From contig JAJTWY010000025.1 in the NCBI GenBank assembly GCA_021463165.1, positions 1-44,238 on the forward strand: a stretch of DNA of 44,238 nucleotides, written 5' to 3'. This DNA comes from Pyrinomonadaceae bacterium. Lineage in GTDB: Bacteria; Acidobacteriota; Blastocatellia; Pyrinomonadales; Pyrinomonadaceae. Shown here piece after piece: positions 8,183 through 16,495 of the stretch (the stretch's first letter is position 1; each line of letters begins with the position of its first letter). The translations under genes and the position numbers were made by a program. Below the pieces are notes generated by a model that searched no databases, was not told the DNA's origin, and saw only the letters and a list, made by a program, of their open reading frames with translations.

Positions 8183-9181
8183 ATGAACCGTCCAAACGAG
8201 AATCCACACAAGGCTGATAACGGCTCAATACAAACCCCAGGTAGTAATACTAACGATAGAGTGCTGCGTTGCCTGGCATGTGATCGGGCCACCCCGGCGA
8301 ACAGACATCACTGTCTATATTGCGGTACTGAAGTAAATTATGAACTCGCGTCTGTGCACACATTCCACATGCGGGAATCGTTGGAAGCCTGGCAAAATGG
8401 CTTTAGCATAGTCGTCTGTGGACAAGCAGCAGAAGGTATTGACCGCGAAGTCTCAAGGCTTCTGTCGCTCGATCTCTCAGACGTTTCGGCGATCCTACAA
8501 GCTCGTCGTCCGCTTCCGATCGCCCGCTATCCAAATAGTGCCGAAGCGGCCCGTGTTTGTAGTGCTCTGGCATTGCTTGGACTTGAATGCTTAATTGTAA
8601 ATGAACTGGACCTAGTCCTCGAGAAGCCGAATATTCGAATTGGCTCGATCTCGCTCTTAGGTGACAATATCGACCTCCGCGATTTTAATACCAGTACGTC
8701 GTATGAACTGGAACTTAGTGACATATCGCTTTTGGTCACGGGATCTGTGTGGTCGGAACGAACAGATGAATTTACCAAGAAGGCCCGCAGCAAAGTCGCG
8801 ACGACGAGCGAATCCCATATATACACTGACGAACAGATGATGGACATCTACCACATCTCGAGTATGATAGGGTTCCGAATCCAGACCGCCGGATTCGATT
8901 TTTCCTGCCTTAATGACGGAAAGGCCCTTCTTGCTGTGCAGAATTGGCCACGGCTGATCGAACTTCTGCAGGCAGCCTGCACCCGCTCGCGACTTGTAGC
9001 AGATTACGACCATGTCAGTAAAGCACTGAATGCCACATTTCCACCAGAATCCCGTCACGAAACGCATGGAATGAAAAATACTGGGTTCAGAAAACGTACG
9101 TTTGGCAGATCCGTCGAAATGACTAATCTGGATCAGTTCAATAGATTTTCAAGGCTGGAGCGATATCTGGATGCGAGATAA
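8183..9181 (+). CDS. Unrecognised protein with zinc-ribbon, coupled to rlmB
   Basis: 332 residues from the ATG at 8183; a GTG start at 8099 is possible. I do not recognise a family. Residues 30-47 hold a treble-clef-like cysteine set, CLAC (30-33) and CLYC (44-47), in a proteolipid-free soluble protein. The rest is mixed alpha/beta with no signal peptide or membrane segment. The stretch around residues 60-130 reads like a repeat of short strands and helices, including an RxLPIARYP segment; the C-terminus is basic. The stop codon overlaps the rlmB start by 11 bases, so the two are translated together. This suggests a role near RNA modification or the ribosome, but that is guilt by association only. 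Confidence 0.75.
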   Translation: MNRPNENPHKADNGSIQTPGSNTNDRVLRCLACDRATPANRHHCLYCGTEVNYELASVHTFHMRESLEAWQNGFSIVVCGQAAEGIDREVSRLLSLDLSDVSAILQARRPLPIARYPNSAEAARVCSALALLGLECLIVNELDLVLEKPNIRIGSISLLGDNIDLRDFNTSTSYELELSDISLLVTGSVWSERTDEFTKKARSKVATTSESHIYTDEQMMDIYHISSMIGFRIQTAGFDFSCLNDGKALLAVQNWPRLIELLQAACTRSRLVADYDHVSKALNATFPPESRHETHGMKNTGFRKRTFGRSVEMTNLDQFNRFSRLERYLDAR

Positions 9182-9989
9182 AAACCACAAGCGGCCAAAC
9201 GTCCGAAAACCCAAAAATCTTGGCCCGACGGACGCGGCAAAATCAGCTTCCGGATCGATGATCTATGGCTTACTGCCGGTTATTGAGGCACTTAGAGCCC
9301 AAAACCGCAGCGTTGAGAAGGTCTATATTGTCGAAGGCTCCCGAGAAAAACGTCTTTCCGAAGTTTTTGCCCTCTGTAGAGCCAGGTCGATAGCGTGGAA
9401 CTACGTCTCTCGAGCCAATTTTTCAAAATACTTCGAACCGGATGTAAATCATCAGGGCATCGCCGCCGTTGTAGCATCCGCTAATTATGTTGCGGCGGAC
9501 GATCTCCTCCTCGGTGCCGGTCCTGTTCCGCTGCTGCTCATTCTTGACGGGGTTGAAGACCCAAGAAATCTGGGCGCTATCCTGCGCGTGGCTGACTGCT
9601 CGGCCGTCGATGGGGTCTTCATACCCGAGAGACGAGCGGTGGGGCTAAACGATACGGTTGCGAAGGCATCGGCCGGGGCCATCGAGTATGTGAAAGTCGC
9701 GAAGGTTCCCAATCTGAATCGACTAATTGCTGAGTTGAAAGAACGTGACGTTTGGGTGGTCGGGACCAGTATCGACGCGGATACTGGTTACACTGACTGG
9801 GATTGGACTCGTCCCAGCGCACTCGTCCTGGGTGGAGAAGGTGGCGGACTTCACCGTCTTGTAGCCGAGAACTGTGACGCCTTGGTAAAAATTCCGATGT
9901 ATGGAAAGATAGATTCCCTGAACGTTTCCGTCGCTGCCGGCGTTATCTTGTTCGAGGCGCGAAAACAACGCGCGGCTGTTCAAAAATAA
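9171..9989 (+). CDS. rlmB: 23S rRNA (guanosine-2'-O-)-methyltransferase, TrmH/SpoU family
   Basis: 272 residues. The family transfers a methyl group from S-adenosylmethionine to a ribose 2'-hydroxyl; RlmB modifies G2251 of 23S rRNA. The N-terminal part has a basic tail and a substrate-binding domain (about 28-105, starting IYGLLPVIEAL). The SpoU knot domain follows, with motif 1 NLGAILR at 133-139, motif 2 LGGEGGGL at 220-227, and motif 3 starting IPMYGKIDSLNVSVAAG at 241. The ATG at 9171 lies inside the end of the upstream zinc-ribbon gene. Close relatives such as TrmH-type tRNA enzymes cannot be fully excluded, but the N-terminal domain favours RlmB. Confidence 0.9.
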   Translation: MRDKNHKRPNVRKPKNLGPTDAAKSASGSMIYGLLPVIEALRAQNRSVEKVYIVEGSREKRLSEVFALCRARSIAWNYVSRANFSKYFEPDVNHQGIAAVVASANYVAADDLLLGAGPVPLLLILDGVEDPRNLGAILRVADCSAVDGVFIPERRAVGLNDTVAKASAGAIEYVKVAKVPNLNRLIAELKERDVWVVGTSIDADTGYTDWDWTRPSALVLGGEGGGLHRLVAENCDALVKIPMYGKIDSLNVSVAAGVILFEARKQRAAVQK

Positions 9990-9996
9990 ACAAAGT

Positions 9997-10521
9997 ATGT
10001 TCTGCCCAAAATGTGGTTCACAGAATCCCGAAACAGGTAAATTTTGCCGTAGCTGCGGTACTGACCTGGGCAACGTTTCGAGTGCTCTGTCAGGACACCC
10101 TCCACGATCACTTGTAGACCGGAAAGGAAAACCTATCAGCTGGGAAGGCTCGATCACTAAGTTTGCGACCGGATTGGCATTTCTCGTCGTATCGATCGTT
10201 CTTGGCGTTACCAACATGGCCGGTGGGCGGGTCTGGTGGTTCTGGATGCTGATTCCCGCGTTCACGATGATGGGAGCGGGCATTGCACAATTCATCCAAC
10301 TTCGGAAGCAAGAAAAAGCGACCGGCTTCCACTCGACTATCGAATCTCAGGTTGGTCTTCCCGCATCTTCAAATTCGCTCCCCGAAGCGCAAACCGAATT
10401 CGCATCGGTTGAATCCCGCTACAAAACGGGTGACCTGGTTCCGCCGAGCGTAACTGACTCGACCACACGGAGACTGGAGATGGACTCGGAGGGCAATACG
10501 ATGACACTGCCAAAGCCTTAG
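9997..10521 (+). CDS. Small zinc-ribbon membrane protein
   Basis: 174 residues, seven bases after rlmB, probably in the same operon. The N-terminus is a zinc ribbon with CPKC at 3-6 and CRSC at 17-20. Two adjacent membrane segments follow (about residues 55-75 and 80-102), then a polar, probably disordered tail. Zinc-ribbon plus two membrane helices is a common layout for unnamed bacterial proteins; no function can be given. Its stop codon touches the stop codon of the convergent dehydrogenase gene, leaving no room for a terminator between them. Confidence 0.8.
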   Translation: MFCPKCGSQNPETGKFCRSCGTDLGNVSSALSGHPPRSLVDRKGKPISWEGSITKFATGLAFLVVSIVLGVTNMAGGRVWWFWMLIPAFTMMGAGIAQFIQLRKQEKATGFHSTIESQVGLPASSNSLPEAQTEFASVESRYKTGDLVPPSVTDSTTRRLEMDSEGNTMTLPKP

Positions 10522-11358
10522 TCACTTAGTTCGAAGATTCAATTTGTGGCCACTCAGGCGCTCGAGGATCTCCAGATAAGCTCTTGGAAACAACCGCGAG
10601 ACCAAACTAATGATCCTCGCATCGCTTCCAATAAGTATTCGCGGGTTTCGATCCTTGATTCCTCTAACAATAGTCTTTGCTGCTGACTCGGACGTGGTTT
10701 GCGCCACCTTATCAAAGAATTTGGCACCTTGGTCCTTCCACTCGTTTGGAGTGTTTGCCCCAAGTTTTGCATTGCGAGCAATATTCGTTTTCACCCCGCC
10801 CGGGTGGACTGAACTAACAACGACACCCGTTCCGGCTAGCTCGTGTCGTAAACTCTCCGTAAAACCGCGGACCGCAAATTTTGAAGCGGCGTACGCACTT
10901 TGTTCAGGAGGTGCGATCATCCCAAAAACGCTTGAAATATTGACAATATGAGCCGCGTCCTGCCTCTTGAGCGTTGGCAGAAACACCTTGCAGCCATAGA
11001 TCACGCCCCAGAAGTTGATTCTCATTAGCCATTCAAAGTCTTCGATCGAGATCTGCTCGAAGGTTCCGATAACCCCTACGCCCGCGTTGTTTATCAAGTG
11101 CGTAACGCGTCCGTGCTCCGTCAGAACGGCTTCGGCCATTTGTTTGACCTCTTCGAGTTTAGACACGTCGATCCTATGTGTCGTGACTTTCGACCGCGTT
11201 CCGCCAAGCATTTCCCACGTACCTTTCAGGCCGAGTTCGTCAACGTCCGACAGAGCGATACCCGCGATCCCCTCATTAGCAAGGCGGATCGCAATGGCAC
11301 GACCAATGCCTGACCCGGCTCCTGTGATAACGGCGACGGATCGCTTAGATAATGTCAT
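10522..11358 (-). CDS. Short-chain dehydrogenase/reductase (SDR)
   Basis: 278 residues from the ATG at 11358, preceded by an AGGAG ribosome site; the frame extends upstream to 11514 but is non-coding there. It is a classical SDR: cofactor loop TGAGSGIG at 12-19, an Asp at the end of strand 2 (SDVDE, favouring NAD over NADP), NNAG at 90-93, catalytic Ser in VNISS (142-143), and Tyr156-x3-Lys160 in YAASK. The C-terminal LFPRAYLEILERL region, about 30 residues, resembles SDRs annotated as acetoin or fatty-acyl oxidoreductases, but the substrate cannot be read from sequence. It is divergent from the roadblock gene. Confidence 0.9.
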   Translation of the reverse strand: MTLSKRSVAVITGAGSGIGRAIAIRLANEGIAGIALSDVDELGLKGTWEMLGGTRSKVTTHRIDVSKLEEVKQMAEAVLTEHGRVTHLINNAGVGVIGTFEQISIEDFEWLMRINFWGVIYGCKVFLPTLKRQDAAHIVNISSVFGMIAPPEQSAYAASKFAVRGFTESLRHELAGTGVVVSSVHPGGVKTNIARNAKLGANTPNEWKDQGAKFFDKVAQTTSESAAKTIVRGIKDRNPRILIGSDARIISLVSRLFPRAYLEILERLSGHKLNLRTK

Positions 11359-11393
11359 CGAAGATAAGCTCCTGGTTGGTGAACAAAAAAATC

Positions 11394-11423
11394 TTGGCGG
11401 TCGAATGTACCCTATGCTACACT
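11394..11423 (+). promoter_or_regulatory. Possible promoter of the roadblock-mglA operon
   Basis: TTGGCG (11394-11399) and TACACT (11418-11423) are separated by 18 bases and lie about 100 bases before the ATG at 11525. Each hexamer matches the sigma-70 consensus at four of six positions. Prediction only. Confidence 0.35.
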
Positions 11424-11524
11424 TGGCTTTGCGGCTAGTCCGAGGCCTGTCGGCCGCTTTGCCAATACAATCTACCTTATATAAACTACCTTCGCCGGCC
11501 CAAATCGGCTTCAAGACTTCTAAA

Positions 11525-12007
11525 ATGGCAGATACGCCTTTTATTTTGCAAGAACATCAGTTTCATAAGCTGAAAACCGTTCTGGAGCGGTTAAGGGTGG
11601 AGTGCGCGGCCCGGGTGGTCTTTCTGATAGACCGCGACGGTCAGCCGATAGCTTTCAATGGCGAGATCGGCGCGATGGATACAACGAGTTTTGCGTCCTT
11701 GGCCGCAGGAAATGTTGCTGCGACAAGTTCGATGGCAAAGCTGATCGGGGAAGATACGTTCCCAAGCGTTTTTCATGAGGGCGAGCGTGAATCGATATTT
11801 ATCTCGATAATCGGACGGGCACTTCTTGTCGTTGTTTTCGACGAGCGTTCAACACTTAGCCTTGTGAAGATCCGAACAAAACGTGGAAGCTTCGAGGTAG
11901 CAGCGATCCTGGATGAGGCAACGGAAGATTCTGCGGCATTCCGGGTCAACCAAAATTCGTTCTTCACAGAAATTACTGACGAGGACATTGATAGCTTGTT
12001 CAGTTAG
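11525..12007 (+). CDS. Roadblock/LC7 domain protein, MglB-like
   Basis: 160 residues from the ATG at 11525. The fold pattern is roadblock/LC7: a first helix, a strand with VVFLIDRDGQPIAF, a central helix (TTSFASLAAGNVAATSSMAKLIG), and strands such as ESIFISIIGRALLVVVFD. MglB-type roadblock proteins act as GTPase-activating partners of the small GTPase MglA. An mglA gene follows 49 bases downstream on the same strand, which supports that pairing. The acidic tail ending EDIDSLFS is also seen in roadblock partners of MglA in other bacteria, as far as I recall. Which cell process it serves (polarity, motility or secretion) is not shown here. Confidence 0.85.
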   Translation: MADTPFILQEHQFHKLKTVLERLRVECAARVVFLIDRDGQPIAFNGEIGAMDTTSFASLAAGNVAATSSMAKLIGEDTFPSVFHEGERESIFISIIGRALLVVVFDERSTLSLVKIRTKRGSFEVAAILDEATEDSAAFRVNQNSFFTEITDEDIDSLFS

Positions 12008-12056
12008 TTGCTGGATGCTTCCAGCGGTTTAACCACTGACAACTGAGAACAGACCT

Positions 12057-12641
12057 ATGACTTTCATCAATTACGCATCCCGGGAGATCAACTGCAAGAT
12101 CGTCTATTACGGTCCGGGCCTGTGCGGCAAAACGACCAATCTTCAGTACATCTATGACTCGACCGCCCCACAAGCGAAAGGCAAGTTGATCTCGCTTGCC
12201 ACCGAGACCGACCGTACGCTCTTTTTCGATTTTATGCCGCTCGAGCTTGGAACGGTGCGCGGATTCAAGACCCGTTTCCATCTTTACACTGTTCCCGGCC
12301 AGGTCTATTACGATGCGTCGCGTAAGTTGATCCTCAAGGGCGTCGATGGCGTCGTCTTCGTCGCCGACAGTCAGGAAGAGCGAATGGATGCCAATATCGA
12401 ATCGCTATACAATCTCGAAGAAAACCTCTCGACCCAAGGGTACGATCTCAACAACATCCCCTATGTTCTCCAACTAAACAAACGGGACCTTCCGAACGTG
12501 ATACCCACTGATGAACTCACGAATGAACTTCAGAAAAAAGGTGAGCCAGTTTATGAGGCCGTCGCGACAAACGGATCAGGCGTATTTGATACGCTGAAAG
12601 CCGTTGCAAAACAGGTTCTTACGGAATTGAGGAAGGGATAA
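12057..12641 (+). CDS. mglA: MglA-type small GTPase
   Basis: 194 residues, typical MglA length. The P-loop is GPGLCGKT (19-26). Switch II has TVPGQ at 78-82 instead of DxxG, which marks the MglA family, and the base-recognition motif is NKRD at 141-144. Another MglA-specific stretch, YYDASRKLILKGVDG, begins at 84. In Myxococcus and Thermus, MglA-GTP sets cell polarity and is switched off by MglB. The roadblock protein encoded just upstream is the expected partner. No gliding motor or type IV pilus gene lies in the window, so a link to the neighbouring exopolysaccharide and secreted proteins is only a possibility. A strong terminator follows. Confidence 0.95.
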   Translation: MTFINYASREINCKIVYYGPGLCGKTTNLQYIYDSTAPQAKGKLISLATETDRTLFFDFMPLELGTVRGFKTRFHLYTVPGQVYYDASRKLILKGVDGVVFVADSQEERMDANIESLYNLEENLSTQGYDLNNIPYVLQLNKRDLPNVIPTDELTNELQKKGEPVYEAVATNGSGVFDTLKAVAKQVLTELRKG

Positions 12642-12672
12642 GAGCATCTACCTAAATCCATCCCGCCCAAAA

Positions 12673-12701
12673 TCGGCGCCCGCGCGGTGCCGAATTTTTT
12701 A
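12673..12701 (+). terminator. Intrinsic terminator after mglA
   Basis: TCGGCGCC (12673-12680) pairs with GGTGCCGA (12686-12693) across a 5-base loop and is followed by ATTTTTTATT. The 8-bp GC-rich stem plus T-run is a textbook intrinsic terminator. It also sits right at the end of the convergent gene (stop at 12699) and may serve both strands. Confidence 0.85.
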
Positions 12702-15068
12702 TTGCAACCCAACGAAATCAACATTCGCTATATTTGTGGTCACGTCACGCAGTTGCGCTGCAAAACGGTACCGCCGCGACAATACATTGATCGTATAGCT
12801 TCCTTGCTGGACCCCGTTGAATTCATAAAACCCAAAAGAACTTGTTGTGGCCATGCGACGCTGGCCCGATGAGTCAACAAGCACAACGACGGCATTTCTA
12901 ATACCCAAGCCATTAGGCGTCGTTACCCTCCCCGACAACGAAAATGTCGGGAGAACTATGCATGTCGAATATCGCGCAACAATGAGATCGCTTTGCGGGG
13001 AGTCACCGGCTTGTCCCGCAAGGACAATCTTGCCGTCCGGCTGAAGAAGCATGTCATTGACCGTGTCAGTCTCATTCGAAATAAATAGGATGACGCGACC
13101 GTTGTTGCCAAACGTCGTATCTAGGGTTCCGTCCGTGTTTAGCCTTGCGAGGAGAATGTCCGGGCTATTGATGCCGAATATGGAGCTTCCGCCGCCGAGA
13201 ATGACCTTTCCGTCGGGCTGAACGACAATTGAGGATATTATCTCGCCCGAATTTGCTTCGTCGATGAGCGTAAAACCGGTTCCGCCAAACTGTGTGTCGA
13301 CCGAACCGTCGGAGTTATGCCTAACCACGAATCCCGCGATACGGCCGTTAATATCGCCGGCGACTAAAAGCTTGCCGTCCGGCTGGATCGCGACTGTTCC
13401 TACCTGCGCATCATTACTACCGATCGTGGTGGTCGCTTTGCCGTCGCTGTCGAACGATGTATCGAGTGATCCATCACTGTTATACCGGATCAATGCCGAT
13501 TGCCAGTTTCCGCTTTGGGGATAGTGTGTACCGGCAACAACGATTTTGCCATCGCTCTGGATCTGCATGTCCCTCGCGTCGTCCGAACCGGGGCTTTGAA
13601 TGAATGTGGCAACCACGCCGCCCGAACCAAAAGTCATGTCCGGTGTGCCGTCAGAATTGTATCTGATAACCCCGAAGCTGTTCGTGCTGACAGTCCCCGC
13701 GACGACGATCCTGCCGTCCGTTTGTATGGACACGGCGTACGCTCGGCCAAGCAGGTCGCCATTCGTGATCCCATCGCCGCTGAACGTAGTATCTAACGAC
13801 CCGTTACTGTTCAATCTGATCACCGTAAATATCCCGCTACCGACAAGCCACTGAGCTGCTATAACGATCTTTCCGTCCGACTGGATCGCTACGTCTTCCC
13901 CAACACCAGGCAGCGGTATGCTGACCTTCCCGCCTGTCCCAAAACTACCGTCGAGCGAACCATTCGCATTGTAGCGGGCGACAGCTACATCAGTCGTGTT
14001 TGAGTTGATCGCACTGCCGACAACCACCAACTTCGAATCGGCCTGCCGCGCAATTGCGTTGGCCACGTCGCCGCTGCCGAAGAAGTCTGTTGTTTGCTTC
14101 CCATCGCCATCAAAGGACGGATCCAGCTCTCCCGACTGGCAGAGTGGTGTAGGTGTGACGGTTGGAATCGGCGTCGGCGTCGACGTCGGGCTGGGCGTTG
14201 GGGTTAGAGTCGGCGTCGGTGTTGGAGTCGGCGTCGGTGTTGGAGTCGGCGTCGGTGTTGGAGTCGGCGTCGGTGTTGGAGTCGGCGTCGGTGTTGGCAC
14301 AGGTGTAGGGGTTCCAGCGCCGCATGTGCCGCCTCCGACTATCTCATAGAGGATCGTTGCCGTTGAGTCAATGTTCTTGACAACGACATGGCCACCCATT
14401 GGAACATTTGGAAAGGTTGTCGATGCTGCAGGATCGCCGAGAACGTCAGTACTTTCATACTGAGCGACGATCGGGCTCGCCGGGTCGACGATCAACCCGT
14501 TAACACTTGGATTGTAGGTTGCCGTGCCGCCGAACGGCATGGGGATCGAGCCTGATGGCTCAAAGGCTGCGATCACCAGCAGGACGCCGCCGGCGTTGAC
14601 ATACGCCTCGAGGGCCGAGATCGCCGCAGAGTGTGCAGTGCTGAATTCACTTGTCTGGTGCTGCTCCCAATTGAGGATCACAACACGATAACTACCTAGC
14701 GGCGTGCTGCTAAGCTGGCTGGGCGAGAAAACGGTAAATGTCTTGCCCGCCGCCGTTATCGCATCCTTGATCATCGGACCGCCGGCCGGATCGTGAGTTT
14801 GAAAAATTGCAAAATCGTTCGCCACGGGCTGACTATTTGCATACGTATAGCTGACCAGGTTCGCGGCCATTGGTTCCTGATAGCGCATGTATATGCCCGT
14901 TCCAATGAACAGGCCACAAGCGACCGTGGGCCGGGCATCAGCTCTCGCGCTCTGGAGGTCGGTTGACGCGAGCTGCAAACCTGTCGCAACAACGAGGGCA
15001 ACAGCAAAGAGAACGAGGCCCGGGGCTGCAAATCCTGTCATTCCACGCATATCTCGGGATATTAGCAT
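12699..15068 (-). CDS. Secreted delta-60 repeat propeller protein with Thr-Pro linker and C-terminal regulatory-like domain
   Basis: 789 residues from the ATG at 15068; ATG at 15050 is an equally good start and gives a cleaner signal peptide (hydrophobic core [18 protein letters not shown]). After it, residues 45-255 look like a glutamine-amidotransferase/ThuA-type fold (for example [11 protein letters not shown], and [15 protein letters not shown]). Next comes a Thr-Pro linker of about 55 residues. At least seven delta-60 repeats (LDxSFGxxGxV, with [10 protein letters not shown] and RYNxDGSLD) then form a beta-propeller. The last 85 residues are a carboxypeptidase-regulatory-like domain (SGRV, TTSSFG, YTI, RYRFA, VGLQ-stop) that recurs at the end of the di-heme protein at 34529. 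Binding partner and role are unknown; it is probably surface-exposed or secreted. Confidence 0.85.
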   Translation of the reverse strand: MLISRDMRGMTGFAAPGLVLFAVALVVATGLQLASTDLQSARADARPTVACGLFIGTGIYMRYQEPMAANLVSYTYANSQPVANDFAIFQTHDPAGGPMIKDAITAAGKTFTVFSPSQLSSTPLGSYRVVILNWEQHQTSEFSTAHSAAISALEAYVNAGGVLLVIAAFEPSGSIPMPFGGTATYNPSVNGLIVDPASPIVAQYESTDVLGDPAASTTFPNVPMGGHVVVKNIDSTATILYEIVGGGTCGAGTPTPVPTPTPTPTPTPTPTPTPTPTPTPTPTPTPTLTPTPSPTSTPTPIPTVTPTPLCQSGELDPSFDGDGKQTTDFFGSGDVANAIARQADSKLVVVGSAINSNTTDVAVARYNANGSLDGSFGTGGKVSIPLPGVGEDVAIQSDGKIVIAAQWLVGSGIFTVIRLNSNGSLDTTFSGDGITNGDLLGRAYAVSIQTDGRIVVAGTVSTNSFGVIRYNSDGTPDMTFGSGGVVATFIQSPGSDDARDMQIQSDGKIVVAGTHYPQSGNWQSALIRYNSDGSLDTSFDSDGKATTTIGSNDAQVGTVAIQPDGKLLVAGDINGRIAGFVVRHNSDGSVDTQFGGTGFTLIDEANSGEIISSIVVQPDGKVILGGGSSIFGINSPDILLARLNTDGTLDTTFGNNGRVILFISNETDTVNDMLLQPDGKIVLAGQAGDSPQSDLIVARYSTCIVLPTFSLSGRVTTPNGLGIRNAVVVLVDSSGQRRMATTSSFGFYEFNGVQQGSYTINVLSRRYRFAAQLRDVTTNIANVDFVGLQ
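14207..14296. repeat. Five perfect tandem copies of an 18-bp unit
   Basis: The unit GAGTCGGCGTCGGTGTTG is repeated five times without a mismatch, inside the gene on the minus strand, where it encodes the Thr-Pro linker. Degenerate copies continue on both sides. The 18-bp period keeps the reading frame, so copy-number change would only alter linker length. Confidence 0.95.
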
Positions 15069-15194
15069 GAAATTGGCAGGCGTTTTATTCTTTTTTTAGT
15101 GGATAGGGGTCAAGAAAGAGTGGCTCAACTAGAGGCGCAAAAAATGGACAACAACCAAAACAGCTGATGCCCACTTCGTTACATTCTATCTTAA

Positions 15195-15271
15195 TGGCGG
15201 GGCCGACGGGGCTCGAACCCGCGACCTCCAACGTGACAGGCTGGCGTTCTAACCAACTGAACTACGACCCC
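15195..15271 (-). tRNA. tRNA-Asp (GTC)
   Basis: Full cloverleaf on the minus strand. The acceptor arm GGGGTCG/CGGCCCC pairs with one G-T. The anticodon loop CTGTCAC gives anticodon GTC, and the T-arm is GCGGG TTCGAGC CCCGT. The discriminator is G, and the CCA tail is encoded (15195-15197). It closely follows the standard bacterial tRNA-Asp sequence. Confidence 0.96.
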
Positions 15272-15279
15272 GCGAAGAG

Positions 15280-15355
15280 TGGTGGGCACGAAGGGACTCG
15301 AACCCCTAACTTCCTCCTTGTAAGAGAGGCTGTCTACCAATTGACGTACATGCCC
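15280..15355 (-). tRNA. tRNA-Val (TAC)
   Basis: Cloverleaf on the minus strand, eight bases upstream of tRNA-Asp and probably in the same transcript. The acceptor is GGGCATG/CGTGCCC, the anticodon loop CTTACAA gives anticodon TAC, the T-loop is TTCGAGT, and CCA is encoded (15280-15282). The D-stem has a mismatch at its outer pair. Confidence 0.93.
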
Positions 15356-15394
15356 GAAAACGATCTGCTTCGGCTATGTGCCCGACTTCTTTTC

Positions 15395-15427
15395 AAAAAA
15401 CATCGCTCATATCCGAAAAATGAGCGA
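15395..15427 (-). terminator. Intrinsic terminator after the YCF48-like gene
   Basis: TCGCTCAT (15403-15410) and ATGAGCGA (15420-15427) form an 8-bp stem. On the minus strand it is followed by TGTTTTTT. It lies 43 bases beyond the stop of the gene at 15470 and would end the exopolysaccharide operon before the tRNA genes. Confidence 0.8.
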
Positions 15428-15469
15428 ACGATAATCGTACGAAAGACTACCTCTGGTGTCAAGCCCGAA

Positions 15470-16477
15470 CTACCCTCGCTTCATGAGAACAGGTTGTGCT
15501 CCCTGATCCGGACGGCTACCAGCGTCGTACGTCAGCACCGTTCCACCGAAGCCGACAACCCAGCCGCGCTCGCCATTGAAGACTATCTTCTCGAGGCGGT
15601 GCGTAGTTCGAGATGTGACATCCGACCAATTGTTGCCACCATCGCGCGTCCGAACGATCACCCCATTCTCACCGATCGCCCATCCGCTGGTCGGGCTTGT
15701 GAAATAAACATCCGTCAGATTTGTCGTAACGCCTGAAAACTGCTGTTTCCAAAGACGGCCGCCGCCGTTGGACCGGAAGATCCGTCCTTTGGTTCCGACC
15801 GCCCACGCTCCCTTCTGTCCATTAAAGAAAACGGCGTTGAAGCGCGTGTCGGTTTCACCCAACAGCGATGCCCGCTCCCATGTAAAACCTGAATCCTCCG
15901 TAAAAAGGATCGTACCACCGCTCCCTACAATAGCTCCGACCCTATCTGACCCAAATCCTCCGTCGAGCAGCAAATAATGCATCGCCGTCTGGACCTTCTT
16001 CCAAGAAGTTCGATCCTCCTGCAGATTGTAAAAAACGCCGCCTTCGCCGAAGGCCATTGCCTTACCGTCTGAGTTGAAAAGCAGTCGAGTTATCCGTTCG
16101 CGTCCGCTGTCCTCGAACTCGATGTTTTCCCAAGTACGTCCTCCATCGGTCGTTAGCCTGAGGTATGAGGCTGGATCCGTTCCCCGATCGAATATATTGC
16201 GTTCGCAGAGGAGCCAGCCTCTCGATTCGGTAACAAAGTGCACCTGCAGGATCGCATCGTTGGTAAACTTCTTGTTCTGCGTCCATGTGCTTCCGCCGTC
16301 GGCAGTTGATAGAAGAACTCCGTCGGTCCCGACGATCCACCCTCTGGATTGATCCAAAAAGAATATGTCTTTGAACCAGGCGAAGCTATTCGTGTTTTGC
16401 TTCACCCAATCTGCTCGAGACACTTGCACGCAGGCCACGAGCAGAAGGACGGCTATAATCGAAATGAACTTCTTCAT
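15470..16477 (-). CDS. Secreted YCF48-like/BNR beta-propeller protein
   Basis: 335 residues with a signal peptide (MKKFISIIAVLLLVACVQVSRA). The mature part is a run of YCF48/BNR-type blades, each with a GW-x-VG or GWAIG strand followed by a TxDGGxTW Asp-box (for example STADGGSTW, RTRDGGNNW). YCF48 proteins assist photosystem II assembly in phototrophs; in non-phototrophs the same fold is found in secreted proteins of unknown role. Here it is the last gene of the exopolysaccharide cluster, 18 bases after the export gene. It may therefore scaffold export or bind the polymer, by context only. One loop carries an extra cysteine in a WLLCERN segment. Confidence 0.85.
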   Translation of the reverse strand: MKKFISIIAVLLLVACVQVSRADWVKQNTNSFAWFKDIFFLDQSRGWIVGTDGVLLSTADGGSTWTQNKKFTNDAILQVHFVTESRGWLLCERNIFDRGTDPASYLRLTTDGGRTWENIEFEDSGRERITRLLFNSDGKAMAFGEGGVFYNLQEDRTSWKKVQTAMHYLLLDGGFGSDRVGAIVGSGGTILFTEDSGFTWERASLLGETDTRFNAVFFNGQKGAWAVGTKGRIFRSNGGGRLWKQQFSGVTTNLTDVYFTSPTSGWAIGENGVIVRTRDGGNNWSDVTSRTTHRLEKIVFNGERGWVVGFGGTVLTYDAGSRPDQGAQPVLMKRG

Positions 16478-16495
16478 AGCGACACCTTGGTTGGC

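Noticed and set aside
14161..14310. Regular short repeats that could suggest a CRISPR array
   Set aside because: The units are tandem with no spacers and encode a Thr-Pro linker in frame.
15167..15736. 189-codon frame starting across the tRNA genes
   Set aside because: It reads tRNA sequence as protein (a well-known false ORF with a GPTGLEPATS segment) and then runs antisense to the YCF48-like gene.
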